DNA of 64,000 nt from Gammaproteobacteria bacterium. Its GTDB lineage: Bacteria > Pseudomonadota > Gammaproteobacteria > Burkholderiales > Burkholderiaceae_C. The position numbers were made by a program, and so were the translations under genes. Each line of letters opens with the position of its first letter. The stretch's first letter is position 1. Below the pieces are notes generated by a model. It did no database searches, was not told the DNA's origin, and was given only the letters and a program-made list of their open reading frames with translations. The DNA is taken from assembly GCA_018828125.1 (NCBI GenBank), contig JAHJWB010000015.1:124001-188000 (forward strand). Direction: 5' to 3'. Shown in pieces: positions 51,581-59,920 of the stretch.

Positions 51581-52143
51581 GCCATGCACTCCCGCAGCGA
51601 GACCAGGCTGCGCCGTATCCAGGCCTTGACGGTGCCCAGGGGCGCACCCAGGCGCTCGGCGATTTCACCGTGTGAACATCCGTCGACATAGGCGTGCAGC
51701 ACGCAGCTTCGCCGCGCCGAGTCCAGACCCTCCAGGCAGTGCTGCAGGCGGCCCAGGTTGGCGTTCAGTTCAAAGGTTTCTTCCACCGCGTGGTAGGCCT
51801 GCACAGACATGTCGGCCTCCAGGGCTTGGGTGGTGGTTTCGTCTACATCGACGTGGCGGTTTGCATCGCGCACTGCGTTCAGGGCCAGATTGCGCACCAC
51901 GCTGTAGATCCAGCCGCGTGCGCTGCCCCGGGTGGCGTCAAAGCTGGCCGCGCGGGTCCAGATGTTGACGCAGGCGTCGTGCACGATGTCCTCGGCCAGC
52001 GCGCGTTGGCGCACGATGCGCAGGGCTACGCCCAGCAGGCGCGCGCCCTCTTGTTCATACAGGCGGCGCATGGCGTTGCGGTCCCCCGCTGCGCACGCAG
52101 CGAGAGTTGCTTCGTAGTCAAAATCGCCAGGGGTGTCAGGCAC
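51577..52143 (-). CDS. ECF RNA polymerase sigma factor (SigK-like)
   Basis: Sigma factor of 188 residues. Region 2 includes EDIVHDACVNIWTRAASFDA and GWIYSVVRNLALNAVRD; region 4 ends GCSHGEIAERLGAPLGTVKA followed by WIRRSL, a canonical sigma-70 region 4 helix-turn-helix. Co-translated with its anti-sigma factor. A DUF3455 lipoprotein gene is transcribed upstream on the same strand, 99 bases away, and may be a target. Confidence 0.92.
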   Translation of the reverse strand: MPDTPGDFDYEATLAACAAGDRNAMRRLYEQEGARLLGVALRIVRQRALAEDIVHDACVNIWTRAASFDATRGSARGWIYSVVRNLALNAVRDANRHVDVDETTTQALEADMSVQAYHAVEETFELNANLGRLQHCLEGLDSARRSCVLHAYVDGCSHGEIAERLGAPLGTVKAWIRRSLVSLRECMA

Positions 52144-52242
52144 GGGTTGGAATGGGCTTGGCTAAAACTTCGGCGCATCGTAGCCCACAACCTGACGCTG
52201 TCTGCGCGCAATCCCCCGCGTTGCAGGGGATTGCGGTGGCGC

Positions 52243-52827
52243 TTAGGCTGCTTTCCAGAAGATGTAGTCGGCCTGGTACTTGACGATCTGGCGCTCGCCC
52301 TTGTTGGAGGGGCTGCAGGCGGCCATGGGTGCTGCGCCGCCTTTCAACGCAACGCGCTGGATGTAGGTCACGCCCGTCATGGCACCCATGCCCATGGCGG
52401 GGTTGGCTTTCACCAATTGGAACGGGATGTTGCCAGCACCGGCGGGCGCCACGGCCAGCTGGGTGGCCGTCAGCTTGGAGCCGTCGCTTGATTCCCAGGT
52501 GGCGGGTGGGCCGTAGTAGGTGCCCACTTGCTTGCCGTTGCGGTCGTTCAGTGCCGCTTTCGGGCCTACGAACACCCACTCGGTCTGGCCGGGCATGTTC
52601 GCCTTGTCGCGGCATTCGTAGGTGATCTCGCCCACGCCCACGGTTTCCATCGCCACCTTGTTGCCCGCCGGTACCTTGATGGTGTCTGGCAAACCGTCTT
52701 GCGAGTACATCGTCTTGGAGGACATGGAGGATGACGTCATCGAACCGCAGGCGCTCAGCAGCACGGCAGCGGCAATGGCACCAGTCACTGGGATCAGGCG
52801 GGAGAGGGTAGTTTGGGTCTTGTTCAT
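52243..52827 (-). CDS. DUF3455 lipoprotein
   Basis: Protein of 194 residues with a lipoprotein signal (hydrophobic core AIAAAVLLSAC, lipidated Cys at about 27). The mature domain, PDTIKVPAGNKVAMETVGVG and ITYECRDKANMPGQTEWVFV through to KYQADYIFWKAA, matches DUF3455, a family of unknown function. Two Cys in the mature domain (YECRD and MAACSP) could form a disulfide. GAAGAGA precedes the ATG. It lies upstream of the ECF sigma/anti-sigma pair on the same strand and may belong to the same regulon. Confidence 0.85.
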   Translation of the reverse strand: MNKTQTTLSRLIPVTGAIAAAVLLSACGSMTSSSMSSKTMYSQDGLPDTIKVPAGNKVAMETVGVGEITYECRDKANMPGQTEWVFVGPKAALNDRNGKQVGTYYGPPATWESSDGSKLTATQLAVAPAGAGNIPFQLVKANPAMGMGAMTGVTYIQRVALKGGAAPMAACSPSNKGERQIVKYQADYIFWKAA

Positions 52828-52986
52828 GGCGTTTCTCTTCTTCGGTTGGGTTGAAAGAACAGCAGCAAGATCCGCTGCTGTAGGTACTACCCACCAAAAC
52901 GCCATTTGGATGCAGTCAGCGCGAAATATTTTTCGGCGCGCTTGGGTTCTCTTGTGGAACAACCTTCAGGCCAACGGTCCGGATGT

Positions 52987-53766
52987 TCATCCACCGGTGT
53001 GCAGCGGAGCGGCTTTGGGCGAATACGCCCACACATTGCGCCCGCGGTGCTTGGCCTCATACAGGCCCGCATCGGCAAAGGCGATGAGTTCGTCCACGGT
53101 TTGCCCGTGTTCCGGGAAGTGGGCCAGCCCGATGCTGGTGCCGATGTCTGCCTGCCCGGCTGCCAACGCAAAGGGCTCGTTCAGCGTCTTCAACATGGTG
53201 TTGGCGATGGCCTGGGCGTCCGTCGCTTCGGCGCAGCGCGGGAACACACACAAAAATTCGTCGCCCCCCAGGCGGGCCAGCGTGTCGCCTTCGTTCAGGC
53301 ACACCGTCAGGCGCTCGGTCACTTTGCACAGCAACTCATCACCTGCTGCGTGGCCCAGGGTGTCGTTGACCTTCTTGAACCGGTCCAGGTCCATGAAAAA
53401 CACGGTAAACGACGAATGGCTGGTGCGCGCATCGGCGATGGCCTGGCGCAGGCGGTCGCGCGCAATCATGCGGTTGGGCAGATTGGTCAGCGGGTCCAGG
53501 TTGGCCTGCTCCAGTTCGCGGCGGGTCTGGTCCAGGTCTTCGATGCGGCATTCCAGCTCAAACTCGCGGGCTTCGAGCTTGACCACCATGTGGGCGAAGG
53601 ATTCGGCCAGCTGCGCCAGCGTGCTGTCGGCGGGGTGCTGGCCCGTCATGGCCATCAGGGGCTCGACGGCATGCAAGTCGCCATGGTGGGCAATGCGCTG
53701 CATGACCTCATTCAGGCGCTGCAGAAAAATTTGTTCTTGGTGTTGGGTGTGGGCGCCAGAGGTCAA
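52987..53766 (-). CDS. diguanylate cyclase (GGDEF)
   Basis: Cytosolic protein of 259 residues without membrane segments. An N-terminal helical region (about 1-90), including a coiled coil EAREFELECRIEDLDQTRRE, leads into a GGDEF domain with DPLTNLPNR, FMDLDRFKKVNDTLGHAAGD and an intact RLGGDEFLCVF active site. The RxxD-type inhibitory site is not obvious at its usual position. It should make c-di-GMP; compare the phosphodiesterase at 16608. Confidence 0.92.
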   Translation of the reverse strand: MTSGAHTQHQEQIFLQRLNEVMQRIAHHGDLHAVEPLMAMTGQHPADSTLAQLAESFAHMVVKLEAREFELECRIEDLDQTRRELEQANLDPLTNLPNRMIARDRLRQAIADARTSHSSFTVFFMDLDRFKKVNDTLGHAAGDELLCKVTERLTVCLNEGDTLARLGGDEFLCVFPRCAEATDAQAIANTMLKTLNEPFALAAGQADIGTSIGLAHFPEHGQTVDELIAFADAGLYEAKHRGRNVWAYSPKAAPLHTGG

Positions 53767-53880
53767 GGGGGCTCCAAGGGTGAGCGGTGCAGTCGTCGAT
53801 GTGCCGGTGGTCCGGGCCAGGGCGTATCGTAGGAAATCGGCCGCATCGGCGCAAGCGGAGTCGTCCCGTCTGGCCTTCGT

Positions 53881-55206
53881 TCAGTGCAGCGTCAACGGCC
53901 GGGTGGTGGTTTTCACCCGCACCACGGCGGCGTGGCTTTCATAGGGGCTGGCCTCCAAGCCCAGCACGGCTGCGGCCAGGGTGCGTGCCTGCCGGGCAAT
54001 GGGTTCGATGTACCGGCTGCACTGCCCGTCGATGCTGATGCAGTCGCCCAGCGCATGGATGCCGGGCACGCTGGTCTGCAGCGTGTCCGCACGCACCGCA
54101 ATGCCATGGGCCCAATCGAGCCCTGCACTCTGCGCTAGCCGGTGGGGGGGCAACAGGCCTGCGGCTACCACCACTTCGTCGGCTGCAAAACGTAGCCCGC
54201 AGGTCGTGGTCACGCGGTAGCGTGACCCCATGCGCTCCATCTGTTGCACCTGCAGGCTTCCCTCAAAGCGTATGGACAGGTCCTTCCACGCGTCCAGCAA
54301 CTGCGGCCCCGCCTGCTGGTCGCGCCAGCGCGCCAGCGGCTCGGTGGCCGTGTCCAGCAGCGTGATGCGGTGGCCACCCAGCGCCAGGTCGTTGGCCAGC
54401 TCGCTGCCGATCAGACCCGCGCCGATGATGAGCACGTCCTTGGGATGACTACCCAGCCGCTGGCGCAGGCGCTGATAGGCATCGAGGTGGTTGATGCGCC
54501 AGCACATCTGCGGCGAGAGGCCAGGGGGCAGGGTCGCCTGCGCGCCGTGCGCCAGCACCAGGTGGCCGTAGCGCAATACGCCCCGCGTGGTGCGCAGTTG
54601 GCGCGTATCGGCGCAGATGCGAACGGCATGGGTGTGGGCCAGAAGCGTGATGCCCAGGCGCTGCGCTGAATCGCGGCCGGTTTCGGACACCAGCGCCAGC
54701 GGGTCCAGCTGGCGCGCCATGGCCACCGACAGCAAGGGCTTGTCGTACCGGTCGCCCGCGCAGGCCGTCACCAGGGTGATGGGCAGCGTGGCGCTGTGCT
54801 GGCGCAGGGTTTCGGCCAGTTGCCAGCCTGCACGGCCCGCGCCGACGATGACCACGCCCGGCTCGCCACGCGGGCGGATGTGGGCCGGGGGCGCTGCGCT
54901 GGCCTGCGCCCGCAGCGGCTCCAGCGTGGGGGCTTCGTACGGCGAAAAATCAGCCTTGGTCACACCACACCGCGGGCATGCCCAGTCATCGGGGATGTCC
55001 GCCAGCCGTGTGCCGGGTGGCAGCCCTCCATCGGGGTCGCCATCTGCCTCGTGGTAGATGTAGCCACAGGCGTTGCAGATGTAGCTTTGCCAGGGGGGCT
55101 GGCTGGCCGCGTCGGCAAATGCGTCGCACAGGGCCTGCGATGCAGCGCTCAATGCGAATTCGGAGGCCGTCTGCGGCATGGTGGAGGTGGGGAGGGAGGG
55201 CGTCAT
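53881..55206 (-). CDS. rubredoxin-FAD/NAD(P)H reductase fusion protein
   Basis: Fusion of 441 residues. A rubredoxin domain with Cys44 and Cys47 (ICNACGY) and Cys77 and Cys80 (CPRCG) should bind one iron; a linker is followed by a pyridine-nucleotide-disulfide-like reductase with FAD motif VVIVGAGRAGWQLAE (about 117-131) and NAD motif DVLIIGAGLIGSELANDL, and GIHALGDC for the flavin. The polypeptide should pass electrons from NAD(P)H to the bound iron and on to a partner. The start overlaps the stop of the upstream flavoprotein gene. Open frame upstream of the ATG is out-of-frame overlap with that gene. Confidence 0.9.
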   Translation of the reverse strand: MTPSLPTSTMPQTASEFALSAASQALCDAFADAASQPPWQSYICNACGYIYHEADGDPDGGLPPGTRLADIPDDWACPRCGVTKADFSPYEAPTLEPLRAQASAAPPAHIRPRGEPGVVIVGAGRAGWQLAETLRQHSATLPITLVTACAGDRYDKPLLSVAMARQLDPLALVSETGRDSAQRLGITLLAHTHAVRICADTRQLRTTRGVLRYGHLVLAHGAQATLPPGLSPQMCWRINHLDAYQRLRQRLGSHPKDVLIIGAGLIGSELANDLALGGHRITLLDTATEPLARWRDQQAGPQLLDAWKDLSIRFEGSLQVQQMERMGSRYRVTTTCGLRFAADEVVVAAGLLPPHRLAQSAGLDWAHGIAVRADTLQTSVPGIHALGDCISIDGQCSRYIEPIARQARTLAAAVLGLEASPYESHAAVVRVKTTTRPLTLH

Positions 55207-56360
55207 GCAGGCATCTCCTCGGTGCTGAGCCGGGCGATCTCCTTGCGCAGGTGCTTGATGGCGGGCGTGACGATGGCCACAAAGTGCGACTCGCGCACGC
55301 GCCGCTGCACGTCCGAACTCATGAGGTAACCGCGTGCACCCTGGTGCATCAGGGCGGATTGGGCGGCGCGCAGGCACAGCTCCGCGCCGTGGGCGCGGGC
55401 GTCCAGCACATCGATGAAGAAGTCGGTGCTTGTGTCGAACGGCGTTTGGGCCAGTTGCATGACGCGTGCGGTCAGTGCATCCAGCTCGGCCTGCAGCGCG
55501 TCGGGCCGGTCTTCCAGGAACTCGTTGACATGGCCCAGTTGGGCCTCCACCGCCCACATCGAGTCGATGGCGCCCTGCGTGATGCCCACCGCCATGCCGC
55601 ATTGCAGCATCACGAACGCCGCGCGGATGCGGGCGATGAAAGGGCGCGTAGGGTCGGCCATGGTGTCGGCCGTACCGATGAAATGGTCCTTGAGCCGCAG
55701 CGCATAGGTGCCCGTGCCCTCCATGGCCGAGAAGCTGGGGCATTCGCGCATCTCCACCCCAGGGGCGTCGCAGCGCAGCAGAAACATCACCTCGCGCTGG
55801 CTGGCCGCACCGTCGGCCTCCACCACGGCGGCAATCGCGCCGCAGTAGTGGTCGGGCCCTAGGTTGCTCACCCAGGGCAGGGTGCCGTTGATGTGGTAGC
55901 CGCCCTCCACCGGCGTGGCCTTGAGCAGCAGGCTTTCGATCTGCGCGTAGCTCTTCATGGGGTTGGACAACGCCGTGCCGCCCATGCCAGCGCCGCTGGC
56001 GTGGCGCTGCAGCATATCGCCCATCAGTGCGGGGTTGCCCGACTGCTGCAGGTACAGCCCGCACACCGCCTGGCACCACATCATGAAGCCCGTGGCGCCG
56101 CACACGCGCGAGGCTTCGGCCATGGCGCGGATGGCCAGGCCGTAGTCGGCCGTGCCGGCCGTGCTGTCCAGGTGCGCACTCATCGCGCCCACGGTTGCCA
56201 GTTGCTGCAGTTCGGCGCGGGGGTAGTAGCCGGTGCGGTCAATCGCCTCCACCTGCGCGGCCAGCGGGCCCTGGGCAATGCTGCGCACGGCGGCCAGAAG
56301 CGCATCGCCCCGCAGGGCGCCGTCCAGGTGGAGTGGGGAAGGAAGGTCGGCGGGGTTCAT
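55203..56360 (-). CDS. acyl-CoA dehydrogenase-like flavoprotein
   Basis: Acyl-CoA-dehydrogenase-fold protein of 385 residues: helical N-domain, beta domain with GGYHINGTLPWVSNLGPDHY, and C-terminal four-helix domain. The typical ACAD signature and the catalytic Glu are not clearly recognisable, so it may be a flavin monooxygenase-like member (compare the SfnB/DszC group). AAGGAG supports the ATG at 56360. It is co-transcribed and overlaps the rubredoxin-reductase gene, which could supply electrons. Substrate unknown. Confidence 0.8.
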   Translation of the reverse strand: MNPADLPSPLHLDGALRGDALLAAVRSIAQGPLAAQVEAIDRTGYYPRAELQQLATVGAMSAHLDSTAGTADYGLAIRAMAEASRVCGATGFMMWCQAVCGLYLQQSGNPALMGDMLQRHASGAGMGGTALSNPMKSYAQIESLLLKATPVEGGYHINGTLPWVSNLGPDHYCGAIAAVVEADGAASQREVMFLLRCDAPGVEMRECPSFSAMEGTGTYALRLKDHFIGTADTMADPTRPFIARIRAAFVMLQCGMAVGITQGAIDSMWAVEAQLGHVNEFLEDRPDALQAELDALTARVMQLAQTPFDTSTDFFIDVLDARAHGAELCLRAAQSALMHQGARGYLMSSDVQRRVRESHFVAIVTPAIKHLRKEIARLSTEEMPA

Positions 56361-56401
56361 GGGGCTCCTTGGATGCACGTGGCTGCGTGAATGGCTGGCG
56401 T

Positions 56402-56980
56402 TCAGTCCATGAGGCTGATTTCGAACGGGATGGGGTTGCGCATGCTGTTCGCCACCGGCGAATAGAAATTGGCGTGCTGCACGATCTCGTCCAGCACCTC
56501 GCGTGGTGCATCGCCTTCCACCAGCACCTTCACGCGGATCGCCTGGAAGCCCATCTCCGGCGGCGTCTTTTGCAGCGCGCCGCCAGCACCCCAGGCAGCG
56601 GGGTTGCCGATGTCGCCTTCCATGAAGATCTCGATCTTGCTGAGCTGGACCTGCTTCCAGGTGGCCACGGCCGTGATGCCCACGGCCAGGCAGCCGCCCA
56701 GGCCCGAGAGCACGATTTCGCCGGGCGCGGGCGCCGTGTCCTGGCCGAACAGGTGCAGGGGCTCGTCCACCACCACCGGCGCGTGGTTGCCCACGTAGCT
56801 CAGCGAGCGGTACTGCCCCTCCATCACCGTGTGGACCTTGTTGGTGCCGCGGCTGGCGGGGTTGTTGCGGCCTTTGTCGGCAAAGGCCATCAGCCCGTCG
56901 CGGTCGATGGGGCGCAGGTGCGTGTGCACGGTGGTCACGATGGTGGTGGGGGCAGAGGGTTCCAGCAGATCGGTGGACAT
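56402..56980 (-). CDS. OsmC family protein
   Basis: Protein of 192 residues with the OsmC fold: EIVLSGLGGCLAVGITAVAT contains the reactive Cys (about 98), and a second redox Cys at the Ohr position is replaced (VANSMRNP), so it may act differently from Ohr. AAGGA precedes the ATG at 56980. It lies between rhodanese and flavoprotein genes in a sigma-54-dependent operon, suggesting a thiol or persulfide role (inference). Confidence 0.87.
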   Translation of the reverse strand: MSTDLLEPSAPTTIVTTVHTHLRPIDRDGLMAFADKGRNNPASRGTNKVHTVMEGQYRSLSYVGNHAPVVVDEPLHLFGQDTAPAPGEIVLSGLGGCLAVGITAVATWKQVQLSKIEIFMEGDIGNPAAWGAGGALQKTPPEMGFQAIRVKVLVEGDAPREVLDEIVQHANFYSPVANSMRNPIPFEISLMD

Positions 56981-57066
56981 GGTGTTCCTTGAAGAAAGAG
57001 AAGGGAGTGCAAAAAAGAAGGGCAGGGCTCGCAGCGGGCTACGCCCGCTGTAACAACGCACGGGGC

Positions 57067-57978
57067 TCAGGCCGCCAGCGCCAGTGCCGGCTTCTTGGGG
57101 AACTTGACCAGCGGCAGCCCGCTTTCGATCGGCAACTTGTCGTCGCGCGACCATTCGTTCCACGAGCCGAAGTACATGCGCACATCGGCAAAGCCCGCTT
57201 GCTTGAGTGCCAGGAAGGTGTTGGACGCGCGTGCGCCCTTGAAGCAATACAGGTACACCGTGTCCGCCGGGCTGATGCCCGCCGTGGCGCATTCGGCGCG
57301 CACTTCGTCGGGCGACTTGAAGACGGGGCCCTGGGGCGAAGGCTTCATGAAGCGGTACCACTCCAGCCACTTGGCGCCGGGCAGGCGGCCCTTGCGCGGC
57401 GCAAAGTCCTTGCCGTAGGGGCTGGAGCTTTCGCCAATCCATTCGTCCACATCGCGCACGTCCAGCAGCACGGTGTCGGTGCCCAGGGCCTCGATCACGT
57501 CTTCCTTGGTCAGCATCACATCGGTGGTGGCCAGGTTGGTGGGGAAGATGGCAGGGGTGGGCACCACGGCCTCGGTGGAGACGGTCAACTCTGCCGCCTT
57601 CCAGGCCGAGTAGCCGCCATTCAAAACCTTGACCTTGGGGTAGCCCAGCCAGGTCAGCAGGTAGTAGCCCCGGCACGACTGGCCGTAGCCGCTGTTGAGC
57701 GCATCCTCGTAGAACACTGCCGTCTCCGCGCCCGACAGGCCGATGGCGCCCAGGTGCGCGGCAAAGGTGTCTTTCAGTTCCTGCAGGCCCTGGGGTGTGG
57801 AGGTGGCCAGGAAGGTGAAGGTCTCGCGCAAGTTGACGGCGCCGGGGATGTGCCCCAGGGCATAGGTGTCAGCGTCGCGGGTGTCGATCAGCACCACCGG
57901 CTCTGCGGCCTGCAGGGCCAACAACTGGGTGGGCGAGATCAGAACGGCGTCGGAGGCCGAGGCGGTCACGGTGCTCAT
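57067..57978 (-). CDS. sulfurtransferase (tandem rhodanese)
   Basis: Two-domain rhodanese of 303 residues. The N-domain (about 12-130) has VVLIDTRDADTYALGHIPGA; the C-domain holds the active-site loop CFKGAR with catalytic Cys245, sulfane-sulfur acceptor. WIGESSSPYGKD and PRKGRLPGAKWLEW are typical. AAAGG precedes the ATG. First gene of the operon, directly downstream of a -24/-12 promoter, so it is the first gene expressed when the activator works. Confidence 0.92.
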   Translation of the reverse strand: MSTVTASASDAVLISPTQLLALQAAEPVVLIDTRDADTYALGHIPGAVNLRETFTFLATSTPQGLQELKDTFAAHLGAIGLSGAETAVFYEDALNSGYGQSCRGYYLLTWLGYPKVKVLNGGYSAWKAAELTVSTEAVVPTPAIFPTNLATTDVMLTKEDVIEALGTDTVLLDVRDVDEWIGESSSPYGKDFAPRKGRLPGAKWLEWYRFMKPSPQGPVFKSPDEVRAECATAGISPADTVYLYCFKGARASNTFLALKQAGFADVRMYFGSWNEWSRDDKLPIESGLPLVKFPKKPALALAA

Positions 57979-58028
57979 GGGGAAACCTTTCGATGCGGTG
58001 GTGGGCGGGGATGCCTGCCTCCCTTATC

Positions 58029-58044
58029 GCAACAGGTGTGCCAG
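58029..58044 (-). promoter_or_regulatory. sigma-54 (-24/-12) promoter of the rhodanese operon
   Basis: On the minus strand: TGGCACACCTGTTGC, an exact TGGCAC-N5-TTGC element preceded by C. Its 3' end is about 51 bases from the rhodanese start codon. A sigma-54 activator gene lies just upstream. Confidence 0.85.
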
Positions 58045-58071
58045 AGCGGTTGAACGTCAAGAAGTTTGAAT

Positions 58072-58120
58072 GAAATTGGCCGCTAGCGCTTATCTGTAAA
58101 GCGCTAGCAGCTATCAATTT
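58072..58120 (+). repeat. dispersed palindromic repeat, copy 7
   Basis: Nearly ideal copy (AGCGCTTATCTGTAAAGCGC). It lies between the activator sites (58178-58208) and the sigma-54 promoter. Confidence 0.82.
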
Positions 58121-58177
58121 GGTAGTCGTGTGCGGCGGGTATTCCGTCGCTGACCTGGACGGACAAGATCGCGCGAA

Positions 58178-58208
58178 ACACTGTGTTTACAAATTGTCGA
58201 CACAGTGT
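58178..58208. promoter_or_regulatory. paired upstream activator sites
   Basis: Two palindromes ACACTGTGT (58178) and ACACAGTGT (58200), centres 22 bases apart (two helical turns), also forming a larger inverted repeat. They lie about 135-180 bases upstream of the -24 element and just downstream of the activator gene, as expected for enhancer sites. Confidence 0.6.
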
Positions 58209-58214
58209 CCGTCG

Positions 58215-59834
58215 TCACTTCAGACCCGCCTTGCGCAGCCGGTAGCTGAACTGCCGCAGCGTCAACCCCAGGCTTTGCGCGGCGCGCGACTGGTTACCGT
58301 GGTGCTCGGCCAGTGCTGTCTGCAGCACCACCACGCTGTGCGACTGGGCCGGCGCGTAGTCACGCACCAGCGGCGCCGGGGCAATGGCTGGGCGTTCTGC
58401 TGCCGCAGTGGCTGCAGGAGGCTGTGGTGCGGAAGGCGAAGACAGCGGCACAGACGCCGCCGGCAGAAACCGGTCCAGCTCCGCGCGCCCCACCAGCGTG
58501 TCGTTGGTCAGCAGCACCAGGCGTTCGATCACATTGCCTAGCTCGCGGATGTTGCCGGGCCAGGGGTGTTCTTCGAGCCGCGCCAGCGCGTCGGGCGACA
58601 GGTTCACGTTGCGCTGGTGGGCCTGGTTCGCGCGGCTCACAAAGTGCAGCGCCAGCGCGCGGATGTCTTCACGCCGCTCGGCCAGCGAGGGCAGGTGGAT
58701 CGGAATCACGTGCAGGCGGTAATACAGGTCCTGCCGAAAGCGCCCGGCCTCCACATCGGCCGCCAGGTCGCGGTGGGTGGCCGCTACCAGGCGCACATTC
58801 ACCTTCACCTCACGCTGCCCGCCCAGGCGCACCAGCGTGCCCTCCTGCAGCGTGCGCAGCAGTTTGGACTGCATGGCCAGCGGCAGCTCGCCAATCTCGT
58901 CGAGAAAGATGGTGCCGCTGTCGGCCTGCTCAAACCAGCCGGCGCGGGCCGTGCTCGCGCCCGTGAAGGCACCTTTTTCGTAGCCAAACAGTTCGGACTC
59001 GAACAGCGCATCCGGAATGGCCGAACAGTTGACCTTGATGAACGGCCGGTCGCGCCGCCCGCTGGCCAGGTGCACGGCGCGCGCAAACAGCTCCTTGCCC
59101 GTGCCCGACTGGCCCAACAGCAACACGGTGGCCTGGGTTTGCGATACGCGCTCCAGCTCGCTCAGGGCCTGCAGCAGTGGCGGCGAGCTGCCAATGAGTC
59201 CGTAGCGCGCGCTTTTGGTGTTGAGCGCGTTGGCCAGCACGGCGTTGCGCGCCTCCAGCTGGCGCGTCTGCTCGGCCACCAGGGCTTCGAGCTGGAGCAG
59301 CTGCCCGACCAGCGTGGCCAGCACGCGCAGCACCGCCAGGTCGTCATTCAGATGCCGCTGGCGGCTGCGGATGCGGTGGCAGGCCAGCACGCCAATAGGC
59401 GCGTTGTTCACCTCGATGGGCAGGGCGATGAAGGCCACCGTCTCGGGCGGCAACTGGCTGCGCTCCACCCCGCGCGCCAGGAACACGGGTTCGGCATCGA
59501 TATCCTGCACGATGGCGGGCTGCCCCGTGGCGAGCACGCGGCCCGTGATGCCCTCGCCCCAGGCATACCGGCCGCGCTGCACCTCGGCCTGGGTCAGACC
59601 GTAGGCGTGCTGGATGGAGGCGGTGCGCGGCTCGTCAGCGGCGGCAGGAGCATCGTCAACGAGCACGATGCGCCCCCGGTTCAGTCCCAGCAGCTCGCTC
59701 ATCAGGTGCAGCATCTCGCGCAGCACCAGGCCGGGCGCCAGGCTGCGGCCGATGAGGCGCATCACCTCGCGCATCAGCAGCAGCTCTTGCGCATGCCAGT
59801 CGGTGGGGGCGCGAGCGGGGGGCGTTGGGGGCAT
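58215..59834 (-). CDS. sigma-54-dependent Fis family activator with GAF domain
   Basis: Enhancer-binding protein of 539 residues: GAF sensor domain (about 30-185; [20 protein letters not shown]), coiled coil, AAA+ domain with Walker A GQSGTGKE (241-248) and the sigma-54-contacting GAFTGA loop (288-293), then a Fis-type helix-turn-helix ([19 protein letters not shown] region). The NifA-like layout with GAF suggests a small ligand or redox signal. It is the evident activator of the downstream operon. Confidence 0.93.
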   Translation of the reverse strand: MPPTPPARAPTDWHAQELLLMREVMRLIGRSLAPGLVLREMLHLMSELLGLNRGRIVLVDDAPAAADEPRTASIQHAYGLTQAEVQRGRYAWGEGITGRVLATGQPAIVQDIDAEPVFLARGVERSQLPPETVAFIALPIEVNNAPIGVLACHRIRSRQRHLNDDLAVLRVLATLVGQLLQLEALVAEQTRQLEARNAVLANALNTKSARYGLIGSSPPLLQALSELERVSQTQATVLLLGQSGTGKELFARAVHLASGRRDRPFIKVNCSAIPDALFESELFGYEKGAFTGASTARAGWFEQADSGTIFLDEIGELPLAMQSKLLRTLQEGTLVRLGGQREVKVNVRLVAATHRDLAADVEAGRFRQDLYYRLHVIPIHLPSLAERREDIRALALHFVSRANQAHQRNVNLSPDALARLEEHPWPGNIRELGNVIERLVLLTNDTLVGRAELDRFLPAASVPLSSPSAPQPPAATAAAERPAIAPAPLVRDYAPAQSHSVVVLQTALAEHHGNQSRAAQSLGLTLRQFSYRLRKAGLK

Positions 59835-59920
59835 GGCGGGTGCGTTGCAAGTTCTGCGCCCGGTTGCATTAAAGTCGCCCGCATTCCTTCTTTCTGACCT
59901 TTGCCGAAAGCGCCCCCACC

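Noticed and set aside
53881-56103. Apparent 740-residue fusion upstream of the rubredoxin-reductase
   Set aside because: The first 300 residues are the out-of-frame reading of the acyl-CoA-dehydrogenase-like gene; the true start is the ATGA overlap at 55206.
56402-57676. Apparent 424-residue extended OsmC protein
   Set aside because: The extension is a frame-shifted reading of the rhodanese gene; the ATG at 56980 has a good ribosome binding site and a family-typical N-terminus.
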